In this document: positions 40,179 to 50,004 of the stretch, in pieces
Position numbering within the stretch: position 1 is the first letter of the stretch
Layout: each line of letters begins with the position of its first letter
Source of the DNA: Sphingobacterium sp. GVS05A
Lineage (GTDB): Bacteria > Bacteroidota > Bacteroidia > Sphingobacteriales > Sphingobacteriaceae
Direction: 5' to 3'
Assembly: GCF_019969845.1 (NCBI RefSeq)
Contig: NZ_JAHXYR010000001.1
Location: 806,001 to 870,000 of the forward strand
DNA length: 64,000 nt
The notes under the pieces: generated by a model
What the model saw: the letters and a program-made list of their open reading frames with translations, nothing else
Told to the model about the DNA's origin: nothing
The model's database searches: none
Position numbers and translations under genes: made by a program

Positions 40179-40415
40179 GACTAATATAGGATTATTTTGA
40201 TGAATAATCCAAAACATTGCTGTTAATTTTCATCAGCAGGATAACAGGACAGTACAGTTTAATTATCTTGATAATAATTGATATATTCGTTTTTGAATCA
40301 ACTAAAACAATTTAACACTTTTTGTATTCCTATTGAATGTGTGCATTGTCACCCAGGATATAACCGAAATGCTACGATGGGAAACGCAAAAAGCTGAACG
40401 AAGTATAAACTAAAC

Positions 40416-43055
40416 ATGCGGAAAATTTTACTGACAACGATGCTGTGTGTAAGCTCTATGCTGTATGCACAAAAACAAAAAGAATGTCTGCCAATTGAAT
40501 TGAACTGTGAGCATCTTGTGAATCCGCTGGGTGTGGATAAATCAAATCCCCGCTTAAGTTGGCGACTGGCCGATAAGCGACAGGGAGCGAAGCAATCTGC
40601 TTATCAAATCTTGGTAAGCAGTGATTCACTTGCATTGGTAAAAAATAAAGCTAATAGCTGGAATAGCGGAAAGCAACTGAGTTCAGCGATGTTGATTCAT
40701 TATAACGGTACTGGCTTGAAACGGCAGACAAAATACTATTGGAAAGTGCGTGTCTGGGACAAAAATGCGAGTGAAAGTACATCTTCCATCGCTTCATTTG
40801 AGACTGGTATGATGGGGATGGAGAACTGGAAAGGGAAATGGATCAGTGATAATCAGGATATTCACGATCAGGCGGCACCGTATTTCAGAAGAGCATTTAA
40901 AACGACCAAGCCGATTAAGTCTGCCCGTGCCTATATTGCTGTGGCGGGACTTTACGAACTTTCAATAAATGGCAAAAAAATAGGAGACCATCGTCTGGAT
41001 CCAATGTATACCCGATTTGATAGACGTACACTATATGTGGTGGAGGATGTGACCCCTCAGATCCAGCAGGGAAACAATGCCGTTGCTGTCGTATTGGGAA
41101 ATGGTTGGTATAATCATCAACCATTAGCGGTATGGGATTTTGATAAAGCCCCTTGGCGTAATCGTCCCACATTTTGCTTGAACCTGCGCATTGTCTATCA
41201 GGATGGCAGCGAGGAGACGTTAACTACAGACCAACAATGGAAGACGGCGGCGGGACCTATCCGTTATAATAATATCTACACCGGCGAACATTATGATGCC
41301 CGTCTGGAGATGCCGGCATGGGATACTCCACAGTTTGACGATTCACAGTGGCATGCCATTCAGTATCGGAACCCACCTTCTACAAATATTGTTTCCCAAC
41401 AGATGGTGCCCATCCGCCTGGTTCGATCGTATTCGCCGAAATTAATGAAAAAGATGGATGAGAAAACCTACATCTTTGATATGGGACAGAATATGGCCGG
41501 TGTGACAAAGATAAAGATTGGTGGTAAGGCAGGGACGGTGATCAAAATCAAGCATGGCGAACGATTGCAGGCAAATGGACGCTTGGATCTGTCCAATATT
41601 GATGTATATTATCGTGGGAATAAAGAACTGGAACCCTTTCAGACCGACATCTTGACGTTGAGTGGTAGGAAAGAGGATGAATTTATGGCGAAATTTGGCT
41701 ATAAAGGCTTTCGCTATGTCGAAGTGAGCAGCAGCGATCCGATTGTATTGGACGAATCGACTATTACGGCTTATTTCATGCATAGCGATGTACGTTCCAT
41801 TGGACAGTTGAAAACATCATCCACCTTAATAAACGGTTTATGGGAAGCAACCAATAATGCCTATCTGTCCAACTTAATGGGCTATCCCACGGATTGTCCG
41901 CAACGGGAGAAAAATGGCTGGACCGGCGATGGTCATCTCGCAATCGAAACAGCCTATTATAATTTTGACGGCATCACTGTCTATGAGAAGTGGATGGCGG
42001 ATCATCAGGACGAACAGCAGGAAAACGGCGTGTTGCCTGATATCATACCAACAGGAGGTTGGGGCTATGGCACAGCAAATGGTTTAGACTGGACAAGCAC
42101 CATTGCCATTATTCCTTGGCAAACTTATTTGTTTTACGGCGATGCCAGCTTGCTAGCTGAATGTTATGACAATATTAAACGTTATGTGGATTACGTGGAT
42201 GGAATCAGTCCCAATGGCTTAACAACCTTCGGTCGGGGGGATTGGGTACCGGTCAAATCGCAATCTAATCTCGAACTTACCTCATCTGTTTATTTTTATG
42301 TTGACGCAACAATTTTGGCCTCCGCCGCAAAAATGTTTGGAAAAACAGCTGATCAGCAGAAATACGAAATGTTGGGCAAGAAGATCAAAGATGCCATCAA
42401 TGCGAAGTTTTTGGATCGTTCAAAAGGGATCTATAGTACCGGGACGCAGACAGAGTTGAGTGTGCCCTTATATTGGGGCGTAGTACCTGAGGCGATGAAA
42501 GCCAAAGTTGCAGCCAATTTAAATAGCAGGGTAGAAGAGACCAATTTTCACTTAGATGTTGGCGTATTGGGGGCAAAAGCACTTTTGAATGCGCTCAAAG
42601 ATAACGGCTATGGGGAGACAGCCTATAAAGTTGCGGTACAGGATACCTATCCCTCCTGGGGCTGGTGGATCGTCAATGGGGCGACCACATTGCTGGAAAA
42701 CTGGGATCTGAAAGCAACCAGAGATATCTCTGATAACCACATGATGTTTGGTGAGATCGGTGGCTGGTTTTTTAAATCCATTGGCGGTATCCTGCCAGAT
42801 CCAACACAGGCTGGCTTCAAAAATGTCTTGTTAAAGCCTATTTTTCCGAAGGAACTCAAGGAGTCTTCGATTTCTTATCAGTCTCCCTATGGCAATATCC
42901 TGTCCAGTTGGAAAGTAAAGGGGAACAAGGTTGAATATACCGTGGAGATACCGGCAAATGCCACGGCAACGTTTTATCCGCCTGAGAATATCCGCAATAG
43001 CAACGCAGTTCAATTGGAAGCAGGGAAATATCAAATGGATCTGGAGTTGAAATAA
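40416..43055 (+). CDS. Alpha-L-rhamnosidase, GH78 family
   Basis: 879-aa secreted enzyme with signal peptide MRKILLTTMLCVSSMLYA. A beta-sandwich N-terminal part (LNCEHLVNPLGVDKSNPRLSW) is followed by GH78 accessory domains, then the (alpha/alpha)6 barrel with the signature DCPQREKNGWTGDGH (493-507) that holds the likely general acid, and a C-terminal beta domain. Releases L-rhamnose from plant pectins or glycosides. It stands alone, without a SusC/D pair. Confidence 0.95.
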   Translation: MRKILLTTMLCVSSMLYAQKQKECLPIELNCEHLVNPLGVDKSNPRLSWRLADKRQGAKQSAYQILVSSDSLALVKNKANSWNSGKQLSSAMLIHYNGTGLKRQTKYYWKVRVWDKNASESTSSIASFETGMMGMENWKGKWISDNQDIHDQAAPYFRRAFKTTKPIKSARAYIAVAGLYELSINGKKIGDHRLDPMYTRFDRRTLYVVEDVTPQIQQGNNAVAVVLGNGWYNHQPLAVWDFDKAPWRNRPTFCLNLRIVYQDGSEETLTTDQQWKTAAGPIRYNNIYTGEHYDARLEMPAWDTPQFDDSQWHAIQYRNPPSTNIVSQQMVPIRLVRSYSPKLMKKMDEKTYIFDMGQNMAGVTKIKIGGKAGTVIKIKHGERLQANGRLDLSNIDVYYRGNKELEPFQTDILTLSGRKEDEFMAKFGYKGFRYVEVSSSDPIVLDESTITAYFMHSDVRSIGQLKTSSTLINGLWEATNNAYLSNLMGYPTDCPQREKNGWTGDGHLAIETAYYNFDGITVYEKWMADHQDEQQENGVLPDIIPTGGWGYGTANGLDWTSTIAIIPWQTYLFYGDASLLAECYDNIKRYVDYVDGISPNGLTTFGRGDWVPVKSQSNLELTSSVYFYVDATILASAAKMFGKTADQQKYEMLGKKIKDAINAKFLDRSKGIYSTGTQTELSVPLYWGVVPEAMKAKVAANLNSRVEETNFHLDVGVLGAKALLNALKDNGYGETAYKVAVQDTYPSWGWWIVNGATTLLENWDLKATRDISDNHMMFGEIGGWFFKSIGGILPDPTQAGFKNVLLKPIFPKELKESSISYQSPYGNILSSWKVKGNKVEYTVEIPANATATFYPPENIRNSNAVQLEAGKYQMDLELK

Positions 43056-43163
43056 TTGGTCTGGTTAACTTCGGTTGAACAGTTGAAGAAATCTATAAAC
43101 TATTATTATTCGCCTCGTATTTCTTTGTGTTGTCTTCGGATCTTATTCGGGTCGCCCGCGGTG

Positions 43164-43260
43164 CTGACCAAAGTAAAGTCCAATGTTGACCAGATGCTGA
43201 CCAGACAATTCCTGTTCTGAGTCTGGTCAGAGTCCGATCCGGGACTGTCTCTTGTCTGGC
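43164..43260. repeat. Cluster of short TGACCAG-type direct and inverted repeats
   Basis: CTGACCA at 43164-43170, TTGACCAGA at 43186-43194 and CTGACCAGAC at 43197-43206 are direct near-copies. GTCTGGTCAG at 43221-43230 is the exact inverse of the last, with another GTCTGG at 43254. The 10-bp inverse pair forms a hairpin with a 14-nt loop. The 251-bp gap 43056-43306 between convergent genes is otherwise empty and has less A+T than other gaps. Confidence 0.6.
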
Positions 43261-43306
43261 TGTTGGCGCATATGGTATGCATTTGATACGAACAAAAGGG
43301 GTAAGG

Positions 43307-43978
43307 TTAAGGCAGTAAGATATATAAACCTACAATTGTACTTATGGGAATGGTTAAATTATCATAACCATCTTTGCTCAGTGCTTCAGCGAGTGTAGCC
43401 ATCAGCGCAATTGCTGTTATTATGCTGAGTTCCTGAAAGCCGAGACTCGAATCATGCGTGTATTTCCAGATCAAAAAACTTACAATAATAGCACTGATAA
43501 AGAAAACAATAGTTCCTAACACAGTTTTTTTTGCGCCTAAGATTATATAAGGTCCCAATGGCCACTTTTTGCCAGATAATGCGGCCATAGGATCACAGAT
43601 CGCTAAGGTAGCCAAAGGTAGATAATAGAAAATGTAGCGATCATCCAGATAGGCCTGAGTTACAAAACAAAGGTAGACTGCGGCAGGATAGGCTAGACTA
43701 CCTGCGGATTTCCGGTCAATTGCATGGATAGATCGCAATAAATTAAATTTTAGGGATAAGACCAAAATCACTGCAAATAATCCACAAAGCAACAATACGG
43801 ACCAATGACTTATAAGTAAAATAGGGAATAACAGTGAAATAATGCCCGTGCCTATATGCACGAGTTTTCTCGTGAATTCAACTCTAATCTTAAAGCGATG
43901 GTATAATATTTCAGAAAGTGCAAATAGAAGCAAAAAGATCATTGCCAATAGGAGCATATTTGATAAGTCGTTTTTCAT
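43307..43978 (-). CDS. Dolichol/phytol-kinase-like (SEC59/VTE5 family) membrane protein
   Basis: 223-aa protein with about six TM helices. Family motifs are RKLVHIGTG (37-45), ICDPMAALSG, GAKKTVLGT and the C-terminal AEALSKDGYDNLTIP, which form the CTP-binding site in polyprenol and phytol kinases related to phosphatidate cytidylyltransferases. It likely phosphorylates an isoprenoid alcohol or lipid alcohol with CTP. Last gene of the HMG-CoA-reductase operon, 52 bp after CdsA. The substrate is unknown. Confidence 0.85.
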   Translation of the reverse strand: MKNDLSNMLLLAMIFLLLFALSEILYHRFKIRVEFTRKLVHIGTGIISLLFPILLISHWSVLLLCGLFAVILVLSLKFNLLRSIHAIDRKSAGSLAYPAAVYLCFVTQAYLDDRYIFYYLPLATLAICDPMAALSGKKWPLGPYIILGAKKTVLGTIVFFISAIIVSFLIWKYTHDSSLGFQELSIITAIALMATLAEALSKDGYDNLTIPISTIVGLYILLP

Positions 43979-44030
43979 CTGTATAAATTATTTGTTCATC
44001 AATTATTTTAAGATTAGGGTATTTACGTTG

Positions 44031-44741
44031 CTATAAATAAACTAACCAATACATTGCTCCGGAGAATATAAAGCTGTCGAAGCGATCCAATATCCCACCA
44101 TGTCCCGGAATTAATCGGCTATAGTCCTTAATTTGACATTTGCGCTTGTACCAAGAAGCTAAGAGATCTCCGATGAGCGCAGAAATGCAGATGAGCACTG
44201 CTGTCCATGCTGTTGATCCGATTGAGAGATGGATATAATGAAAAAGGAAAAGACTGGCCGATATTGTCAATATTATACCAGCGATCAAACCTTCAAAAGT
44301 TTTGTTGGGACTAATCTTGGGAATCAGTTTTCGTTTTCCCAACAGTTGACCGCTAAGTTGGCTAAACCCATCAAAGGTGACGACTGTAAAGTAGACAAAA
44401 CATATGTGCTCTGTTGGTATCTGATGGCTGAACTTAACGAATGCAAATAGGATACTGAGGTAAATGAATAACACAAAACAGCAGAAAAGAACTGGTTGTC
44501 TGGAAAATGATTGGGCTTTAAAAATTTCATAAAGACCGACTGTTCCAATGCAAATAGCCAGAAGTTTTATTTGTCCAAAATAAATGGACGACAACACCAG
44601 GGCCAGTACCAGAAAATAAACTCCCAGTTTTAACCAACGTTCTTTGGCTCGATCAGCTTGACTATCCTTATTGAGATACAGTGTCACTAAAGCACCTATT
44701 CCAAAAAATAATAGCAATATATTCGCAATAAACAGATACAT
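44031..44741 (-). CDS. cdsA: Phosphatidate cytidylyltransferase (CdsA family)
   Basis: 236-aa membrane protein making CDP-diacylglycerol from phosphatidate and CTP. About seven TM helices; the full CDS signature is near the C-terminus (SWYKRKCQIKDYSRLIPGHGGILDRFDS in shortened form, with KR, KD, HGG and DRFD). Begins 2 bp after the CDP-alcohol transferase stop. A CDP-archaeol-type lipid substrate cannot be excluded given the HMG-CoA reductase neighbour, but the motif is that of ordinary CdsA. It may be a second copy of the housekeeping enzyme. Confidence 0.92.
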   Translation of the reverse strand: MYLFIANILLLFFGIGALVTLYLNKDSQADRAKERWLKLGVYFLVLALVLSSIYFGQIKLLAICIGTVGLYEIFKAQSFSRQPVLFCCFVLFIYLSILFAFVKFSHQIPTEHICFVYFTVVTFDGFSQLSGQLLGKRKLIPKISPNKTFEGLIAGIILTISASLFLFHYIHLSIGSTAWTAVLICISALIGDLLASWYKRKCQIKDYSRLIPGHGGILDRFDSFIFSGAMYWLVYL

Positions 44742-44743
44742 TA

Positions 44744-45325
44744 TTAACCTCCTTTTTGCTGTTGGATAAGGAATATGCTCTTCAAATTAGATTGCAGCTT
44801 CGGTAGGGTAATCACTAGAATTAATTCCTCCAGATAAGCCAGACAACTCACGATTAACATCAGGTGAAAGTAGATTGCATGAAATCCGAAAACGAAGTAG
44901 CTAAAGATAAATATGCCCTGTAGGTAGCCAGTTATTTTATAAGACCATAAATGAAAGCTGGGGAACCGTTGAAATCGGATAAGTGCATATACCTGGGGTG
45001 CGATCCATAAGACAATAAGCAGGATAAATTCGACTTTATATGCTGCTACAAAAGCTTTTTCCAGTCTTATCATTCCCATGAAGGCCATCAGGTATGTCCC
45101 TATGTCCGCGACCGAATCTAGTTTAGCACCAAATTTTGTTTGAAGTTTAAATAGTCTGGCGATTAATCCGTCGAGGATATCCGTTATAAGGCTTATAGAT
45201 AATAATATTATAAAGAGATCCCTGTTTTCAGTTAATATGGCATAGCTAATAAAAGGTAATGCCAATATGCGGTAGGTGGAAAGTGCATTTGGCACATTCC
45301 ATCTATTTTCTTTTTTCGCTTCCAT
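44744..45325 (-). CDS. CDP-alcohol phosphatidyltransferase
   Basis: 194-aa membrane enzyme that transfers a phosphatidyl-type group from a CDP-lipid to an alcohol. The signature D-G-x2-A-R-x8-G-x3-D-x3-D is read as DGLIARLFKLQTKFG followed by KLDSVAD. The ATG at 45325 is one base after the HMG-CoA reductase stop, indicating coupling; the longer ORF start at 45442 overlaps that gene and adds non-family residues. The acceptor (glycerol-phosphate, inositol-phosphate or other) is unknown. Its CDP-lipid could come from the adjacent CdsA. Confidence 0.92.
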   Translation of the reverse strand: MEAKKENRWNVPNALSTYRILALPFISYAILTENRDLFIILLSISLITDILDGLIARLFKLQTKFGAKLDSVADIGTYLMAFMGMIRLEKAFVAAYKVEFILLIVLWIAPQVYALIRFQRFPSFHLWSYKITGYLQGIFIFSYFVFGFHAIYFHLMLIVSCLAYLEELILVITLPKLQSNLKSIFLIQQQKGG

Positions 45326-45326
45326 T

Positions 45327-46544
45327 TTATACCGTTTTTTTTCTGCCGAATTTTTGATGGGCCTTCGTAAACTGACCGGCTGACAAGGCCGCAGCAATAG
45401 ATAGTTCTCCGGCAAGTACAAGAGCCGCGGCGATCTCAGCATATTTTATTGAATTTCCTTCTCCGTAACAGTCCATGATCTCCAAACATTCCCTTTGAGT
45501 TGGGAGGTTTGTACCTCCGCCGACAGTTCCTATGATCAGGTTCGGCAAGGTGACGCTGGCATATAGCGAACCATCTTTATTTAATTCCATTCTTGTGATG
45601 CCGGTTGCAGCTTCGGCTACACAGGCAACATCTTGGCCGGTAGCTAAAAATAGTGCAGCCAGGCCATTGGCATAGTGACCATGTGCACCTATAGCAGCAC
45701 TTTGGATGATCCCCATGGTGGAGCTGCGCCAGTATCTATCCATCAGTTCGGATGATGTTTTGAGTACTTCCGATACAATGCTGGCTGATAGTTCTATTTC
45801 TGCCGTTACTTTCTTACCTCTAACGTTGTTGAAGGAGTATGCTGTTGCCTTTTTGTCGCCGGAACTGTTCCCCTCAATAAACCAGTGCGTAGGCTTGACC
45901 GGACAGAGTTCGACAATAAAGCGGCAGATGGCATCTGTACAGATGGTGACCATATTTTGTCCGGCCGCATCTGCGGTGAAGTATTCAAATGATATGGTCA
46001 AGTGATTGCCTTCGATCTGGATTCTTGTGTCCGTTAATTTTGCAAAGCGACTTGTTTTCTTAACGATATCTTGAAGACTGTCTTTCTCAGCAAGGAACCA
46101 CGACACGAAAAGGCTTAAATCATTTAAGTTTTCGAATTTGAATACCGGACTTCGTTGGACACCTTCTTTTAGGCAGATCGATGTGATTCCTCCCGCCAAC
46201 AAACATGCTCTAGCTCCACGATGATAAGATGCGACCAGTGCCCCTTCACTGGTGGCCAATGGAACATAATATGCACCGTTGGCTGCGGTTCCCTGGACTT
46301 TTAATGGACCAATAATCCCTGTTGGAACTTGACTCATACCAATGAAGTTCTCAATATTTCCATTTAGTAGCGACAGGTCGATGTTGGTATCGGTCAATGT
46401 AGGAAATTGTTGGTTCGTATTTTCGCTTAGGTAGCTTCGTAATTTTTGCGTTCCTTCGGTGCTAATTTCCGATGAAAGGGGTAAAGTGCATAAGTTTTCA
46501 GTTTGATCAACAGATCGCGCAGGTATTTTCAATAATGTTTTCAT
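45327..46544 (-). CDS. Hydroxymethylglutaryl-CoA reductase, class I-like
   Basis: 405-aa soluble enzyme reducing HMG-CoA to mevalonate. The catalytic set is complete: E100 in SEGALVAS, K231 in SGDKKAT, D305 in TGQDVA, and H396 near the C-terminus; ENFIG, QVPTG and IGPL mark the substrate-binding entry. These motifs are closer to the biosynthetic class I enzymes of archaea and eukaryotes than to the catabolic class II enzyme of Pseudomonas mevalonii. No other mevalonate-pathway gene is in the window. First gene of a four-gene lipid operon. Confidence 0.92.
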   Translation of the reverse strand: MKTLLKIPARSVDQTENLCTLPLSSEISTEGTQKLRSYLSENTNQQFPTLTDTNIDLSLLNGNIENFIGMSQVPTGIIGPLKVQGTAANGAYYVPLATSEGALVASYHRGARACLLAGGITSICLKEGVQRSPVFKFENLNDLSLFVSWFLAEKDSLQDIVKKTSRFAKLTDTRIQIEGNHLTISFEYFTADAAGQNMVTICTDAICRFIVELCPVKPTHWFIEGNSSGDKKATAYSFNNVRGKKVTAEIELSASIVSEVLKTSSELMDRYWRSSTMGIIQSAAIGAHGHYANGLAALFLATGQDVACVAEAATGITRMELNKDGSLYASVTLPNLIIGTVGGGTNLPTQRECLEIMDCYGEGNSIKYAEIAAALVLAGELSIAAALSAGQFTKAHQKFGRKKTV

Positions 46545-46574
46545 ATTCAGCTTTTAATAAAATGACTATTTGTT

Positions 46575-46656
46575 TTGTTTACCAAAGTTATTGTGATAAT
46601 CGCATTCTAAATTGTGGTAAACAATAAAAAATATTTTTATTTTTGTGATAATCGCA
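46575..46656. promoter_or_regulatory. Divergent operator/promoter region with paired direct and inverted repeats
   Basis: TTGTGATAATCGCA occurs twice as an exact 14-bp direct repeat (46591-46604 and 46643-46656, 52 bp apart). TTGTTTACCA (46575-46584) and its reverse complement (46615-46624) form an inverted pair. A minus-strand TAACTTTG (46583-46590) and a plus-strand TATTTTTG (46638-46645) match -7 elements for the reductase and the HTH gene, and the repeats overlap or abut them. Confidence 0.7.
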
Positions 46657-46670
46657 AAACCAATAGGCCT

Positions 46671-47624
46671 ATGTATCAAGAAAAGCTGATCCAGGAAATA
46701 CAACGAAAAATAGATGCAACGAAGTCTATCATCGAGGCCATAGCAGGTGCTCTTGATATTAGCTATGATGCGGCGCATCGGCGGATTTCGATGAAGAGTA
46801 AATTTTCAATAGAGGAGACGGTACAACTGGCGAATCACTTTTCACTTTCTTTGGACAAGATGTTTCAGAATAGTGATCATGTTTTAGTGAAAAGGACAAC
46901 GGAAATCCAGTCGTTCAATGACCTGTCAAATTACCTAGAGAATTCCTTTAAGTCGTTAACAGAATTTAAACCCAAGCTGGAAACGTCCTTGTATTATTCT
47001 GCTAAGGATATACCGATCTTCTATACGATAAATACAGGATTATTATCTCGTTTTAAGCGGTATGTTTGGCTCAATTTATTGAGCCCAGATGAGTTGGAGG
47101 TACCTTTTGAGTCTTTTTTGTCAAAAACACCGACGGATAATCGGGGGCAAAAACTGAATGATTATTATTCGTCCATCAGGGTAAAAGAGATCTGGAATGA
47201 TACGACAATCAATAGTACGCTGCAGCAGATTATGTATTTTTCCCAAGCGGGCCTATTGACAGCTGACAATGGGAAGATCCTCTGTGACCAGATAAAGGAA
47301 CTGGTGTTTTCATTGGAAAAAAAATGCGTTCCAAATAACGATCAGTATCAACTATATTACCACGAGCTATTGATCTTAAACAATAATGTTTTGGTTGGAA
47401 ACAAGGACAGAAAATCGCTATTTGTTCCCCATACGATGCTTGGGTATTTCATTACAAACGATACAGACACTTGCCAGCATGCGTCAACCTTTTATCAGCA
47501 TCAACTTAAAAACTCCAGGTTGTTAAATACGGCCGGAACACGGGACAAGAAAATGTTTTTTAACAAGATTTATCAGAAAATAGATCTTTATAAAGCGCGC
47601 GTAATAGCAGTGAATGAAATTTAA
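46671..47624 (+). CDS. HTH transcriptional regulator, divergent from the HMG-CoA reductase operon
   Basis: 317 aa from the ATG at 46671; an upstream in-frame start at 46614 would run through the operator repeats. The N-terminal region (about 1-62) forms an XRE-like helix-turn-helix: SIIEAIAGALDISYDAAHRRI then FSIEETVQLANHFSLSLDKMF. The remaining 250 residues have no domain I recognise; they are helix-rich and could sense a ligand. Placement opposite the HMG-CoA reductase operon, with shared repeats at both promoters, makes it the probable local regulator, likely autoregulated. Confidence 0.85.
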   Translation: MYQEKLIQEIQRKIDATKSIIEAIAGALDISYDAAHRRISMKSKFSIEETVQLANHFSLSLDKMFQNSDHVLVKRTTEIQSFNDLSNYLENSFKSLTEFKPKLETSLYYSAKDIPIFYTINTGLLSRFKRYVWLNLLSPDELEVPFESFLSKTPTDNRGQKLNDYYSSIRVKEIWNDTTINSTLQQIMYFSQAGLLTADNGKILCDQIKELVFSLEKKCVPNNDQYQLYYHELLILNNNVLVGNKDRKSLFVPHTMLGYFITNDTDTCQHASTFYQHQLKNSRLLNTAGTRDKKMFFNKIYQKIDLYKARVIAVNEI

Positions 47625-47667
47625 GGCATATAAACAAGAAAAGCCCATCGACTGATGAGCTTTCTTG

Positions 47668-47752
47668 TACCTAGGGCGGGAATCGAACCCGCACTCCCTT
47701 AACGGGAACAGGATTTTAAGTCCTGCGTGTCTACCAGTTCCACCACCTAGGC
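47668..47752 (-). tRNA. tRNA-Leu (anticodon TAA)
   Basis: 85-nt tRNA on the minus strand. Acceptor arms pair over 7 bp with a G-T at the first position, anticodon loop CTTAAAA reads TAA, a long class II variable arm is present, and the T-arm has GGTTCGATTC. The CCA end is not encoded. Third in a three-tRNA transcript. Confidence 0.95.
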
Positions 47753-47757
47753 AGGTG

Positions 47758-47830
47758 AGCGAAAAACGAGATTCGAACTCGCGACCCCAACCTTGGCAAG
47801 GTTGTGCTCTACCAGCTGAGCTATTTTCGC
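47758..47830 (-). tRNA. tRNA-Gly (anticodon GCC)
   Basis: 73-nt tRNA on the minus strand: acceptor stem GCGAAAA/TTTTCGC, D-arm GCTCAGCTGGTAGAGC, anticodon loop TTGCCAA reading GCC, T-arm GAGTTCGAATCTC. The tRNA-Leu 5' end is 5 nt further on. Confidence 0.96.
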
Positions 47831-47882
47831 ATTGGAATTATTTTTCAAAGTATTTCAGCACATCGCGTTCTGTCTCTTTCGG

Positions 47883-47955
47883 TGGTGCCAGCTGGATTCG
47901 AACCAGCGACACAAGGATTTTCAGTCCTTTGCTCTACCAACTGAGCTATGGCACC
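47883..47955 (-). tRNA. tRNA-Phe (anticodon GAA)
   Basis: 73-nt tRNA on the minus strand: acceptor GGTGCCA/TGGCACC, D-arm GCTCAGTTGGTAGAGC, anticodon loop CTGAAAA reading GAA, T-arm CTGGTTCGAATCCAG. First in the three-tRNA cluster, 28 nt after the predicted transcription start. Confidence 0.97.
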
Positions 47956-47989
47956 TTTTCAATAGTAGCTGTTTGCCTTATTGATGCTG

Positions 47990-48019
47990 CAAATATAGAG
48001 GGATTATTTGAAATACAAA
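47990..48019 (-). promoter_or_regulatory. Promoter of the tRNA-Phe-Gly-Leu cluster
   Basis: On the minus strand TTTG (48016-48019), 18 nt, then TATATTTG (47990-47997), an almost exact fit to the Bacteroidota TTTG-N19-TAnnTTTG consensus, located about 35 nt before tRNA-Phe. Confidence 0.7.
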
Positions 48020-48080
48020 AGGCGAAAGTGCTTTTTTTTGCGTTTAAACGCCAACCCGCTGATTCCTAAGTGGAAAAAAT

Positions 48081-48109
48081 AAAGGGCTATTCGATCTGAA
48101 TAGCCCTTT
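48081..48109 (-). terminator. Terminator of the pfkA-gapA operon
   Basis: Perfect 12-bp stem (48081-48092 with 48098-48109), 5-nt loop; on the minus strand it is followed by ATTTTTTCC. Lies 22 bp after the gapA stop. Confidence 0.88.
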
Positions 48110-48131
48110 GATATTGTCTAGGTGGATCTTA

Positions 48132-49986
<1,855 letters not shown>

Positions 49987-50004
49987 AGTCTGCTTTATTT
50001 TATA

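Noticed and set aside
43164..43260. CRISPR-like array
   Set aside because: Repeat units are 7-10 bp, irregularly spaced and in both orientations, with no spacers or cas genes.
45326..45442. 39-residue N-terminal extension of the CDP-alcohol transferase
   Set aside because: Overlaps the HMG-CoA reductase 3' end and has no membrane or family character; the ATG at 45325 fits the coupled start.
47665..48069. 134-codon plus-strand ORF
   Set aside because: It runs antisense across three tRNA genes; its protein is a translation of tRNA complement, a known annotation artefact.
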